From an uncultured Roseobacter sp. (GTDB lineage Bacteria > Pseudomonadota > Alphaproteobacteria > Rhodobacterales > Rhodobacteraceae): a DNA stretch of 64,000 nucleotides. Positions 53,154-61,991 of the stretch are shown one piece after another; position 1 is the stretch's first letter, and every line of letters starts with the position of its first letter. The notes beneath the pieces are model-generated. The model was given only the letters and a program-made list of their open reading frames with translations. It was not told the origin of the DNA and ran no database searches. A program made the position numbers and the translations under genes. The stretch spans positions 62,001 to 126,000 of the forward strand of contig CANMWT010000007.1 of the NCBI GenBank assembly GCA_947501635.1, written 5' to 3'.

Positions 53154-53662
53154 TGCGCTCTGCCCTCTTCTGCGGCGCACTGCTGGCCGCTTCGACAGCC
53201 GTCGCCCCCGCTTTCGCCCAAGGCAAGCTTGCCGCGGGCACGCAAAACATGCGCCTTGCAATGGAGCTGTGTCTGCGCAACTACCGCACCCCCGCCAGTC
53301 TGCAACAGGCACTGGCAAACGCGGGTTTTACCCTGCTCCCCGGCGCTGACAGCGACAGCTTTGAATTCAACGGTCCCGGTGTCTGGGGCAACGCGGCGCT
53401 CAGCCCGCCCTACTGCAACATCCAGTCATCGGACGTGCCGCTCGCACTCGCCGAAGAGATGGGGCTCAAGCTGGCCACAAGCCTGTTTGGCGAAACCGTC
53501 GAACGCGGCAGCCCCGAGCGCAACATCGCCACCCCGGTTCAACCCTGCGAAGGTTTGCACATCTTTGCCACGCAAACCGTCATTCGCATCACCTATTCCG
53601 CCGCCGGTAACAGCGGCGAGTGTCTCAACGATGGCACCTCCGCCATCCAAATTCAGATGTAA
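53150..53662 (+). CDS. Exported hypothetical protein between sucC and sucD (gene C), single four-Cys module
   Basis: A 170-residue product with signal peptide MMRSALFCGALLAASTAVAP to AFA. The mature part is one four-cysteine module (Cys41, 89, 133, 158) like the C-terminal half of gene B: CLRNYRTPASLQQALANAGF, PCEGLHIFATQTVIRITY, ECLNDGTSAIQIQM. Function unknown. It overlaps gene B by ATGA and lies 15 bp before sucD, whose AAAGGAAG Shine-Dalgarno is in the gap. Confidence 0.78.
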   Translation: MMRSALFCGALLAASTAVAPAFAQGKLAAGTQNMRLAMELCLRNYRTPASLQQALANAGFTLLPGADSDSFEFNGPGVWGNAALSPPYCNIQSSDVPLALAEEMGLKLATSLFGETVERGSPERNIATPVQPCEGLHIFATQTVIRITYSAAGNSGECLNDGTSAIQIQM

Positions 53663-53677
53663 GTCAAAGGAAGCAAA

Positions 53678-54565
53678 ATGGCCGTACTCATCGATGAAAA
53701 CACCAAAGTGATCTGTCAGGGTCTTACCGGCTCACAGGGCACATTTCACACCGAACAGGCAATTGCCTATGGCACGCAGATGGTTGGCGGTGTCACGCCG
53801 GGCAAAGGTGGCCAGACACACCTCGACCTGCCGGTGTTCAACTCCGTGCACGAGGCCAAACACGTGACAGACGCCAACGCATCCGTGATCTACGTGCCAC
53901 CTCCCTTTGCGGCAGATTCGATCCTCGAAGCGATTGACGCCGAAATGGAACTGATTGTCTGCATCACCGAAGGCATTCCCGTGCTCGACATGATGAAGGT
54001 GCAGCGCGCGCTCGAAGGGTCGAAGTCGCGCCTCGTGGGCCCCAACTGCCCCGGCGTTATCACACCCGACGCCTGCAAGATCGGCATCATGCCGGGCCAC
54101 ATCCACAAGCGCGGCTCCTGCGGCGTGGTCTCGCGCTCGGGCACGCTGACTTACGAAGCGGTAAAACAGACCACCGATCTGGGCTACGGCCAGTCTACGG
54201 CTGTCGGCATCGGCGGCGACCCCATCAAGGGCACAGAGCATATCGACGTGCTCGAAATGTTCCTCGCTGATGACGAAACACAGTCGATCATCATGATCGG
54301 CGAAATCGGCGGCTCTGCCGAAGAAGATGCGGCACAATTCCTTGCTGATGAGAAAAAGAAAGGCCGCTGGAAGCCGACGGCTGGTTTCATCGCGGGCCGC
54401 ACGGCCCCTCCCGGTCGCCGGATGGGCCACGCAGGCGCGATCGTTGCCGGTGGCAAAGGTGGTGCCGAAGACAAGATCGAAGCCATGCGCGCCGCAGGTA
54501 TCGTGGTCGCCGACAGCCCCGCGACGCTGGGGGAAGCGGTGCAAGAGGCTATCGCAAAAGGCTGA
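53678..54565 (+). CDS. sucD: Succinyl-CoA synthetase alpha subunit
   Basis: CoA-binding and phosphohistidine subunit of succinyl-CoA synthetase, 295 residues. The CoA-binding start is [19 protein letters not shown], and the phospho-His is in [30 protein letters not shown] and [11 protein letters not shown] are also conserved. Its start has a good AAAGGAAG site. It stops by overlapping the start of gene D (TGATG). Confidence 0.98.
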   Translation: MAVLIDENTKVICQGLTGSQGTFHTEQAIAYGTQMVGGVTPGKGGQTHLDLPVFNSVHEAKHVTDANASVIYVPPPFAADSILEAIDAEMELIVCITEGIPVLDMMKVQRALEGSKSRLVGPNCPGVITPDACKIGIMPGHIHKRGSCGVVSRSGTLTYEAVKQTTDLGYGQSTAVGIGGDPIKGTEHIDVLEMFLADDETQSIIMIGEIGGSAEEDAAQFLADEKKKGRWKPTAGFIAGRTAPPGRRMGHAGAIVAGGKGGAEDKIEAMRAAGIVVADSPATLGEAVQEAIAKG

Positions 54566-55305
54566 TGCGTACTCTGTTGGCATATGCGCTTGCTGGCGCT
54601 GCGAGCTATCTCGCAGCAGCGCCAGCTTTTGCTGTGCCAAGTGTTGCATCAACACTCACCCAGTGCCTCAGGCCGCACGAGGACGTAGAACAGGTGCATC
54701 AAGAAGTGATGCGCCTGGGCTGGATGACATTGGACCAGATCGCCCCGCAAGGTACGCGAAACTCAGATAGGCTTTTTGTACCCGATGCAGATTTTGAAAA
54801 TGCCTTTGTTGCGCATTATCATGCCTTCTGGTTCCGTTTGCATGCGTTCTATGACCATGAGAACGGATTGAACTCCGCTCTTGAGCGGTCCTACGACAAG
54901 CACCCCCAAGCCGGTTACTTGATCGACTTCCAGTCAAACGGGCTGCGCAACATTTTCTTTTCCGATACAGAGATGACTTTCGCTCTTTACGTGTTGTCAC
55001 ACGCCGGGCGCCCGGGAAAAAGCGGGCACGGATGTTTGGTTGTCGGAGCAGAACTCGAAGAAGACTTGGCACAGGTTTTTGCCGGTCAACGCGAAATAGA
55101 AACCGAAGTCTCACCCTATCAGCTGGAAAAGCGCTTTTTTCAGGATGCCGGGAAGATTTCCGTTTCGGACCACACGATCTTTGCGCGTTGGGGCGGCAAT
55201 TATGTTCACTGGAACAGTGCAAAACTTGCAGAAGAAACGCAAAACCGGGTCGCACTGGGCGTGTCAACTTCCGCGCACATAACATGGGAAATACCGGTGG
55301 AATGA
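54565..55305 (+). CDS. Exported hypothetical protein between sucD and DUF805 (gene D)
   Basis: A 246-residue product with signal peptide [20 protein letters not shown] to AFA. The mature part opens LTQCLRPHEDVEQVHQEVMRLGW, a Cys-Leu-Arg start like the modules of genes B and C, but the rest (FVAHYHAFWFRLHAFYDH, FLIDFQSN-like region, FARWGGNYVHW) does not repeat their pattern clearly. Few Cys. It overlaps sucD by TGATG and the DUF805 gene by ATGA. Function unknown. Confidence 0.72.
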   Translation: MRTLLAYALAGAASYLAAAPAFAVPSVASTLTQCLRPHEDVEQVHQEVMRLGWMTLDQIAPQGTRNSDRLFVPDADFENAFVAHYHAFWFRLHAFYDHENGLNSALERSYDKHPQAGYLIDFQSNGLRNIFFSDTEMTFALYVLSHAGRPGKSGHGCLVVGAELEEDLAQVFAGQREIETEVSPYQLEKRFFQDAGKISVSDHTIFARWGGNYVHWNSAKLAEETQNRVALGVSTSAHITWEIPVE

Positions 55306-55808
55306 CCTTTCAGCAATCCATCATCACCTGCCTGCGCAAGTATTTCACCTTTTCGGGCCGCGCCACGCGCTCCGAATACTGGTGGTTTTTCCTCTTCTGC
55401 ATCCTCGGCGGCATGATCTTCGGCGCGCTCGAGCAGTTTATCAACGGCATAACCCGCACGCCCAACGGGCCGACACTGCTGTCAGGCGCGTTCAACCTCG
55501 CCACGTTCATCCCCAGCATTGCCGTGGGTTTCCGGCGGATGCACGACACAGGCCGCTCGGGCCTCTATCTCTTTTACCCGATGATCGCGATCATCGGCCT
55601 TCTGACCTTTATCGGCTTTGCCGGCGGGGTCGAAGCACTCGACTCCGAAACGCCGCTCGCGCTCTTTGAAGGCGCATTCGGCGTCATCATCGGGCTTGCG
55701 ATCATCGTGGTCGCGCTTTCACCCTTTATCGTTCTGTGGTGGCTCACCCGCCCCAGCCAACCCGGCCAAAACCAATACGGTCCCAACCCCCATGAGGTAC
55801 ATCCATGA
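55302..55808 (+). CDS. DUF805 membrane protein
   Basis: A 168-residue membrane protein of the DUF805 family: RKYFTFSGRATRSEYWWFFLF is the signature, with about four helices and the C-terminal LSPFIVLWWLTRPSQPGQNQYGP. Function unknown. I take ATG 55302, which overlaps the previous stop (ATGA) and is preceded by GGTGGA. Its own stop overlaps the start of sucA. A frame extension to 55032 is rejected because it lies in gene D in another frame. Confidence 0.85.
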   Translation: MTFQQSIITCLRKYFTFSGRATRSEYWWFFLFCILGGMIFGALEQFINGITRTPNGPTLLSGAFNLATFIPSIAVGFRRMHDTGRSGLYLFYPMIAIIGLLTFIGFAGGVEALDSETPLALFEGAFGVIIGLAIIVVALSPFIVLWWLTRPSQPGQNQYGPNPHEVHP

Positions 55809-58768
55809 CCGAACAAAGAAATGACCAGTTCCACGCCTCCAGCTTTATGCAGGGCCACAACGCCGAATACCTTGAACAGATGTATGCGCGCTACGCCAAC
55901 GATCCGGTCGCCGTTGATGAGGCATGGCAGGCGTTCTTCAAGGCCATGGGCGATGATGAGGTATCCGTCAAACACGAGGCCGCCGGCCCCTCCTGGGCCC
56001 GCAGCGACTGGCCACCGCAACCGGGTGACGACCTGACGGCCGCCCTGACCGGCGAATGGGCCCCCGAGCCTGCAGAGGCCAAAGCGGCAGGCAAGAAAAT
56101 TCAGGCAAAGGCGGCCGAAACGGGCGTGGAAGTGTCAAACGACCAGATCAAACGCGCCGTGCTCGACAGCATCCGCGCGCTGATGCTGATCCGTGCCTAC
56201 CGGATCCGGGGGCACCTCGTGGCTGACCTTGATCCGCTTGGCATGCGCGACAACACCCCACACCCAGAGCTTGACCCCAAGTCCTATGGCTTCACCGAAG
56301 CCGACATGGACCGCCCGATCTTTATCGACAAGGTCCTCGGCCTTGATATCGCATCCATGCGCGAGATCATCGCGATCGTCAAACGCACCTATTGTGGCAC
56401 CTTCGCCCTGCAATACATGCACATCTCCAACCCCGAAGAGGCCGGCTGGCTGAAAGAGCGCATCGAGGGTCTGGGCAAGGAAGTCCAGTTCACCCGTGAG
56501 GGCCGCAAGGCGATCCTGAGCAAGCTGGTCGAGGCCGAAGGTTTCGAAAAGTTCCTGCACGTCAAATACATGGGCACAAAACGCTTCGGCCTTGATGGCG
56601 GCGAAAGCCTCGTACCCGCGATGGAACAGATTATCAAACGCGGCGGCGCACTGGGCGTCAAGGATATCGTCATCGGCATGCCCCACCGCGGGCGTTTGTC
56701 GGTTCTGGCCAATGTGATGGCAAAACCCTACCGCGCGATCTTCAACGAATTTCAGGGCGGCAGCTTCAAGCCCGAAGACGTCGACGGCTCGGGCGACGTG
56801 AAATACCACCTTGGCGCATCTTCAGACCGCGAGTTCGACGGCAATTCGGTCCATCTCAGCCTGACGGCAAACCCTTCCCACCTTGAGGCGGTGAACCCCG
56901 TCGTGCTGGGCAAATGCCGCGCCAAGCAAGACCAGAACAACGATCCTGCGCGCACGTCGGTCATGCCCATCCTGCTGCACGGCGACGCAGCATTTGCCGG
57001 GCAGGGCGTGGTGGCCGAGTGTTTCGCGCTATCGGGCCTGCGCGGTCACAAGGCGGGCGGTACGATGCACATCGTGGTCAACAACCAGATCGGCTTTACC
57101 ACCGCGCCGCACTTCTCACGCTCCAGCCCCTACCCCACCGACAACGCACTGGTGGTCGAGGCACCGATCTTCCACGTCAATGGCGACGATCCCGAAGCGG
57201 TGGTGCATGCCGCCAAAGTTGCCACGGAGTTCCGGCAGAAGTTTGGCAAGGACGTCGTGATCGACATCTTCTGCTATCGCCGGTTTGGCCACAACGAGGG
57301 CGACGAGCCCATGTTCACCAACCCGATCATGTACAAGAAAATCAAAGGCCACAAAACCACGCTCAGCCTCTACACAGAGCGTCTGGTCAAGGACGGCTTG
57401 ATCCCCGAAGGCGAGATCGAAGACATGAAGGCCGCCTTTCAGGCCTATATGAATGAAGAATTCGAGGCCGGAAAGGAATACCGCCCCAACAAGGCTGACT
57501 GGCTGGATGGCAAGTGGTCACATCTGGATAAAATGGCCGAGAAGAAGTACCAGCGCGGCAAGACCGCCATTTCCAAAAAGACCATGGAAGAGGTTGGAAA
57601 AGCGCTTGTCTCCGTGCCGGAAGGCATTCCGATCCACAAAACGGTCGGACGGTTGCTGGATGCAAAAACAGAAATGTTCAAATCCGGCAAGGGCTTTGAC
57701 TGGGCCACCGCCGAAGCGCTGGCATTCGGGTCGCTGCTGACCGAAGGCTTCCCCGTGCGGCTTGCCGGGCAGGACAGCACGCGCGGCACCTTCAGCCAGC
57801 GGCATTCAGGCCTTGTGAACCAGAACACCGAAGAACGCTACTACCCGCTCAACAACATCAAGCCGGGTCAGGCACAGTACGAAGTCATAGACTCCATGCT
57901 GTCGGAATACGCGGTTCTTGGGTTCGAATACGGCTACTCACTGGCCGAACCCAACGCGCTGACCCTGTGGGAGGCCCAGTTCGGTGATTTCGCCAATGGC
58001 GCGCAGATCATGTTCGACCAGTTCATCTCTTCCGGCGAAAGTAAATGGTTGCGGATGTCCGGCCTTGTCTGCCTGCTGCCCCACGGGTTCGAAGGTCAGG
58101 GCCCCGAACACTCCTCCGCCCGCCTCGAACGCTTCCTGCAGATGTGCGGACAGGACAACTGGATCGTGGCCAACTGCACCACGCCGGCAAACTACTTCCA
58201 CATCCTGCGGCGGCAAATCCACCGGTCTTTCCGCAAACCGCTGATCCTGATGACGCCGAAATCGCTATTGCGCCACAAGCTCGCGATATCCACGGCAGAC
58301 GAGTTCACAACAGGCTCCAGCTTCCACCGCCTGATGTGGGACGACGCCCAACACGGCAACTCCAACACCAAACTGGTTGCAGACAACAAGATCAAACGCG
58401 TCGTCATGTGTTCAGGCAAAGTCTACTACGACCTGCTGGAAGAACGCGACGAACGCGGTATCGACGATATCTACCTTCTGCGTGTTGAACAGTTCTATCC
58501 CTTCCCCGCACAATCCGCGGTCAAGGAACTGGAACGCTTCAAACAGGCCGAAGTTGTCTGGTGTCAGGAAGAGCCCAAGAACCAGGGCGCCTGGACCTTC
58601 ATCGAGCCAAACATCGAATGGGTCCTCGGCCGCATCAAAGCCAAGCATCCGCGCCCGCGCTACGTGGGCCGCGCCACATCCGCCTCGCCCGCAACTGGGC
58701 TCGCAAGCCAACACAAAGCACAGCAAGCAGCACTTGTGAACGAAGCGCTGTCGATTGAAGGGAAATAA
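55805..58768 (+). CDS. sucA: 2-oxoglutarate dehydrogenase E1 component
   Basis: Thiamine-diphosphate-dependent E1 of the 2-oxoglutarate dehydrogenase complex, 987 residues. It has the short N-terminal E2-binding region (FMQGHNAEYLEQMYARYA), GMPHRGRLSVLANVMAKPY in the TPP domain, NNQIGFTTAP and GHNEGDEPMFTNP. Start ATG 55805 overlaps the DUF805 stop. Product: succinyl-dihydrolipoyl-E2 and CO2 from 2-oxoglutarate. It is followed 3 bp later by the E2 gene. Confidence 0.98.
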   Translation: MTEQRNDQFHASSFMQGHNAEYLEQMYARYANDPVAVDEAWQAFFKAMGDDEVSVKHEAAGPSWARSDWPPQPGDDLTAALTGEWAPEPAEAKAAGKKIQAKAAETGVEVSNDQIKRAVLDSIRALMLIRAYRIRGHLVADLDPLGMRDNTPHPELDPKSYGFTEADMDRPIFIDKVLGLDIASMREIIAIVKRTYCGTFALQYMHISNPEEAGWLKERIEGLGKEVQFTREGRKAILSKLVEAEGFEKFLHVKYMGTKRFGLDGGESLVPAMEQIIKRGGALGVKDIVIGMPHRGRLSVLANVMAKPYRAIFNEFQGGSFKPEDVDGSGDVKYHLGASSDREFDGNSVHLSLTANPSHLEAVNPVVLGKCRAKQDQNNDPARTSVMPILLHGDAAFAGQGVVAECFALSGLRGHKAGGTMHIVVNNQIGFTTAPHFSRSSPYPTDNALVVEAPIFHVNGDDPEAVVHAAKVATEFRQKFGKDVVIDIFCYRRFGHNEGDEPMFTNPIMYKKIKGHKTTLSLYTERLVKDGLIPEGEIEDMKAAFQAYMNEEFEAGKEYRPNKADWLDGKWSHLDKMAEKKYQRGKTAISKKTMEEVGKALVSVPEGIPIHKTVGRLLDAKTEMFKSGKGFDWATAEALAFGSLLTEGFPVRLAGQDSTRGTFSQRHSGLVNQNTEERYYPLNNIKPGQAQYEVIDSMLSEYAVLGFEYGYSLAEPNALTLWEAQFGDFANGAQIMFDQFISSGESKWLRMSGLVCLLPHGFEGQGPEHSSARLERFLQMCGQDNWIVANCTTPANYFHILRRQIHRSFRKPLILMTPKSLLRHKLAISTADEFTTGSSFHRLMWDDAQHGNSNTKLVADNKIKRVVMCSGKVYYDLLEERDERGIDDIYLLRVEQFYPFPAQSAVKELERFKQAEVVWCQEEPKNQGAWTFIEPNIEWVLGRIKAKHPRPRYVGRATSASPATGLASQHKAQQAALVNEALSIEGK

Positions 58769-58771
58769 GAA

Positions 58772-60289
58772 ATGACCACCGAAGTACGTGTACCCACACT
58801 GGGTGAATCAGTGACCGAGGCGACTGTCGCCACATGGTTCAAAAAACCCGGAGAAGCGGTCGCCGTAGATGAAATGCTCTGCGAGCTGGAAACCGACAAA
58901 GTCACCGTAGAAGTGCCATCGCCCATGGCAGGCACATTGGGCGAAATAATCGCCGCTGAAGGTGATACCGTCGGCGTCGACGCACTGCTGGCCACATTGA
59001 TCGAAGGCGATGGCGCAGCAGCGCCGGCAGCGCCTGCCAAAGCCGAAGCAGCCGCGCCGGCAGCAGCCGAAAGCAGCGGCGCATCGGTGGACGTGATGGT
59101 GCCCACGCTCGGCGAAAGCGTGACCGAGGCCACCGTCAGCACATGGTTCAAAGCCGTAGGCGACACCGTGGCACAGGACGAAATGCTCTGCGAACTGGAA
59201 ACCGACAAGGTGTCTGTCGAGGTACCCGCACCGGCCGCTGGCGTGCTCAGCGAAATTCTGGCCCCTGAAGGCGAAACCGTCGCCGCAGGCGGCAAGCTTG
59301 CGGTGATGTCCTCAGGCGCAGGTGCCGCCGCTGCAGCGCCCGCAGCCCAAGACGCGCCCGCCCCTGCGGCAGCCCCCGCCGCCGCTGCCGGCAAAGACGT
59401 CGAGGACGCGCCTTCCGCCAAAAAGGCAATGGCCGAGGCGGGCATCAGCGCCGATCAGGTCACCGGCACAGGCCGCGACGGGCGCATCATGAAAGAGGAC
59501 GTGGCCAGCGCCATCGCCGCAGCCAGCGCTGCACCAGCGCCTGCCGCAGCCCCCGCCGCTCCGCGCGCGCCGGTCTCTGCAGATGATGCCAGCCGCGAGG
59601 AACGGGTCAAGATGACCCGCCTGCGCCAGACCATCGCCAAGCGCCTCAAGGACAGCCAGAACACCGCGGCCATGCTGACCACCTACAACGAGGTCGACAT
59701 GACCGAGGTGATGGCGCTCCGCAACGAGTACAAAGACCTGTTCTTCAAAAAGCACGGCGTGAAACTGGGCTTTATGTCCTTCTTTACCAAAGCCTGCTGC
59801 CACGCACTGAAAGAAGTACCGGAGGTTAACGCCGAGATCGACGGCACCGACATCGTCTACAAGAATTTCGTGCACATGGGCATCGCCGCCGGCACGCCCA
59901 CGGGGCTTGTCGTGCCGGTGATCCGCGACGCGGATTCGATGTCTTTCCACGCCATCGAACAGGCCATCGCCGAAAAAGGCGCGCGCGCCCGCGACGGCAA
60001 ACTCAGCATGGCTGAAATGCAGGGCGGCACCTTCACGATTTCCAACGGCGGTGTCTATGGCTCGCTCATGTCCTCGCCCATTCTGAACCCGCCGCAATCG
60101 GGTATCCTTGGCATGCACAAGATTCAGGACCGCCCGATGGCAATCAACGGGCAGGTGGTAATCAGGCCGATGATGTATCTGGCGCTGTCCTACGACCACC
60201 GGATCGTCGATGGCAAAGGGGCCGTCACTTTCCTCGTCCGCGTCAAGGAAGCCCTCGAAGATCCACGGCGCCTGCTGATGGATTTGTAA
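58772..60289 (+). CDS. sucB: Dihydrolipoyllysine succinyltransferase (E2 of 2-oxoglutarate dehydrogenase), two lipoyl domains
   Basis: E2 core of the 2-oxoglutarate dehydrogenase complex, 505 residues. It has two lipoyl domains, each with the lipoyl Lys in ELETDKV (Lys43 and Lys146), separated by an Ala/Pro linker, then a peripheral-subunit-binding domain (about 211-247) and the catalytic domain with the active His in [11 protein letters not shown]. coli SucB has one lipoyl domain. The two repeats are alike at DNA level (about 58775-59005 and 59087-59311). It starts 3 bp after sucA. Confidence 0.97.
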   Translation: MTTEVRVPTLGESVTEATVATWFKKPGEAVAVDEMLCELETDKVTVEVPSPMAGTLGEIIAAEGDTVGVDALLATLIEGDGAAAPAAPAKAEAAAPAAAESSGASVDVMVPTLGESVTEATVSTWFKAVGDTVAQDEMLCELETDKVSVEVPAPAAGVLSEILAPEGETVAAGGKLAVMSSGAGAAAAAPAAQDAPAPAAAPAAAAGKDVEDAPSAKKAMAEAGISADQVTGTGRDGRIMKEDVASAIAAASAAPAPAAAPAAPRAPVSADDASREERVKMTRLRQTIAKRLKDSQNTAAMLTTYNEVDMTEVMALRNEYKDLFFKKHGVKLGFMSFFTKACCHALKEVPEVNAEIDGTDIVYKNFVHMGIAAGTPTGLVVPVIRDADSMSFHAIEQAIAEKGARARDGKLSMAEMQGGTFTISNGGVYGSLMSSPILNPPQSGILGMHKIQDRPMAINGQVVIRPMMYLALSYDHRIVDGKGAVTFLVRVKEALEDPRRLLMDL

Positions 60290-60302
60290 CGCAACCGCTC
60301 AC

Positions 60303-60329
60303 GGCAGGGCGCACCGGACGCGCCCTGCC
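60303..60329 (+). terminator. Stem-loop after sucB
   Basis: GGCAGGGCGC (60303-60312) and GCGCCCTGCC (60320-60329) make a perfect 10-bp GC stem with a 7-nt loop, 14 bp after the sucB stop. There is no U-tract after it, so it may work as an mRNA-stabilising 3' end or partial terminator, separating suc from the genes leading to lpd. Confidence 0.45.
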
Positions 60330-60349
60330 CCCAACCAAAAAGTCACGGG

Positions 60350-60820
60350 ATGCAGCATCAGGCCAAACCAGACATGAACGCGAAACAGGCGCTTCTCGCC
60401 CTGTGCCTCTATGCGGTGTCTTACGGGGCCTTTTTGTGCTTCTGGATCGATGTCATGCTCAGCACAGCCGCCCATCTGGCCTTTCTGGTCTCAAGCGCAT
60501 CCTTGTGGCTGCTGTCCGGCGTGTTGGCGATCCGCACACAGTTTTTCTACATCGACCGCAAGGCATGGAACCGCGTACCGCTGTGCCGCTGGGAAAAGCG
60601 CAACCGCGACACGCTGGCCACAGCCTTTTTCCTGTGGAACATTCTCAACATCATCGTGCTCGCCGTGGACGCCACCCTGCGCAAAACCGGCGCAACCAGC
60701 GCCGCCTACCCGTGGTTTATGATGGCGAGCATCTCGCTCGGCTATGCCGCTCTCGCATGGCGCTGCGCGGTACTGGCCTTCCCCGTGGCGCTAAACGCAC
60801 ACACAGAACCGGAGAACTAG
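60350..60820 (+). CDS. Small membrane protein, hypothetical
   Basis: A 156-residue protein with about four hydrophobic segments (LLALCLYAVSYGAFLCFWIDVM, HLAFLVSSASLWLLSGVLA, FFLWNILNIIVLAV, WFMMASISLGYAALAW). I recognise no named family. ATG 60374 (MNAKQALLAL) is an alternative start. It lies 60 bp after sucB and is followed by two MAPEG genes, 3 bp away, so probably co-transcribed with them. Confidence 0.7.
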   Translation: MQHQAKPDMNAKQALLALCLYAVSYGAFLCFWIDVMLSTAAHLAFLVSSASLWLLSGVLAIRTQFFYIDRKAWNRVPLCRWEKRNRDTLATAFFLWNILNIIVLAVDATLRKTGATSAAYPWFMMASISLGYAALAWRCAVLAFPVALNAHTEPEN

Positions 60821-60823
60821 ACA

Positions 60824-61207
60824 ATGACAGAAGTAACAGTATTGGTGCTCTACGGCTTTCTCGTCATCGTGACCCTGCTCTTGCAGGCAACGGGTGCGAT
60901 GACACAACTGGGCATGGGTTACCTTCTGGGCAGCCGTGACGAAGGGCGCACCGTCGAAGGCATCGCTGCGCGACTGGAACGCGCCCTGAACAACTCCATC
61001 ACCGCCATGGTGCTCTTCGCGCCTGCCGTTTTGCTGGTGGTGGTCACAGACAGCTCGAACAACCAGACGGTTCTGGCCGCGCAGGCCTTTCTGATCGCGC
61101 GTCTGGTATACCTGCCGTCCTACGCTTTTGGCATCACTGGCATTCGCAGCCTCGCCTGGACGACCGGCCTGCTGGCGACCGCGCTGATGTACTTTCAGGT
61201 GCTCTAA
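60824..61207 (+). CDS. MAPEG-family membrane protein (first copy)
   Basis: A 127-residue four-helix membrane protein of the MAPEG family (eicosanoid and glutathione metabolism in eukaryotes). The family pattern is RLERALNNSITAMVLFAPAVLL and ARLVYLPSYAFGITGIRSLAW. The bacterial substrate is unknown. It shows clear relation to the second MAPEG gene at 61497. It starts 3 bp after the preceding small membrane protein. Confidence 0.88.
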   Translation: MTEVTVLVLYGFLVIVTLLLQATGAMTQLGMGYLLGSRDEGRTVEGIAARLERALNNSITAMVLFAPAVLLVVVTDSSNNQTVLAAQAFLIARLVYLPSYAFGITGIRSLAWTTGLLATALMYFQVL

Positions 61208-61222
61208 AGGATACCCCGTGCC

Positions 61223-61507
61223 ATGACCACAAATCCGCTCCAACCCGCGCCAACAGAAAAAGCCGTCTCCACCTTGCTTGATGTCGTGCTGGGCCTCGTC
61301 GCGGGCCTCATCGAAACCCCCACACAGACCGCGCGGCGCGTCGCGACGGTCGTGACCGTGGCCGCAGCCGCGATTACCGGCGGCGCAGCCCTGCTCGGTC
61401 TGGGCTCTGCTGCGGGGCTGGGGCTTGGCATGGTCTACGCGGGCAGCTGCTGGGCGCTGTGGCTCTATCTCAGCACAAAGCGCGGAAGCACCGACAATGA
61501 CCGCTGA
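61223..61507 (+). CDS. Small hydrophobic hypothetical protein
   Basis: A 94-residue product with a polar N-terminal segment, then two hydrophobic helices (TVVTVAAAAITGGAALLGLG and LGLGMVYAGSCWALWLYLS). No named family. AAGGA lies about eleven bases before ATG 61223. Its 3' end overlaps the next MAPEG start by 11 bp, so it belongs to the same translational unit. Confidence 0.65.
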   Translation: MTTNPLQPAPTEKAVSTLLDVVLGLVAGLIETPTQTARRVATVVTVAAAAITGGAALLGLGSAAGLGLGMVYAGSCWALWLYLSTKRGSTDNDR

Positions 61508-61886
61508 GCTTTTTGTCCTCACCCTCGCCGCACTCTTGCAGGTCGCGCAGATGACAGCCTACTCTGTGGCGGCCAATGCGCAGGTCGATCTGGGCACGGC
61601 GCTGGGTCCGCGCGACACGCCCGTCACGCTCGCAGGCACCGCCGCACGGCTCCAGCGCGCGATGAACAACCATTTCGAAGGGCTGCCGCTCTTTGCCATC
61701 GCCTGTATCGTGACAACCCTCTCCAACCAGTCCGGCGCCTTCTCGACCGCCTGCGCTTGGACCTATCTCGCCGCGCGTACCGCCTATGTACCCGCCTATG
61801 CCCTTGGCCTCAGCCCATGGCGCTCGGTGCTGTGGATGATCGGCTTTGGTGCGACAACGGCGATGTTGATCGCGGCGCTTATATGA
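61497..61886 (+). CDS. MAPEG-family membrane protein (second copy)
   Basis: A 129-residue four-helix protein, again MAPEG: ARLQRAMNNHFEGLPLFAIACIV and ARTAYVPAYALGLSPWRSVLWM. It shares spacing of the RAxNN, LFAxA and ARxxYxPxYAxG blocks with the first copy, so the two may form a heteromer or have arisen by duplication. ATG 61497 lies within the preceding gene; a frame extension to 61425 is rejected. Function unknown. Confidence 0.88.
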   Translation: MTAELFVLTLAALLQVAQMTAYSVAANAQVDLGTALGPRDTPVTLAGTAARLQRAMNNHFEGLPLFAIACIVTTLSNQSGAFSTACAWTYLAARTAYVPAYALGLSPWRSVLWMIGFGATTAMLIAALI

Positions 61887-61927
61887 TGTCTCCTCCCCGC
61901 CAACCCATAACCGACCGCGCGCCGTGC

Positions 61928-61971
61928 ACCGACGTATTACCGTCGCCAGACCGACGCGCTACCGACGCATA
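61928..61971 (+). repeat. Four 11-bp tandem repeats upstream of lpd
   Basis: ACCG(A/T)CG occurs at 61928, 61939, 61950 and 61961, exactly 11 bp apart: ACCGACGTATT, ACCGTCGCCAG, ACCGACGCGCT, ACCGACGCATA. The array ends 20 bp before the lpd ATG and lies just before the AAAGGA Shine-Dalgarno. It is one helical turn per unit, which could bind a protein side by side, or form an RNA structure in the leader. Confidence 0.6.
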
Positions 61972-61991
61972 AAACTAAAGGAAAACTCCCC

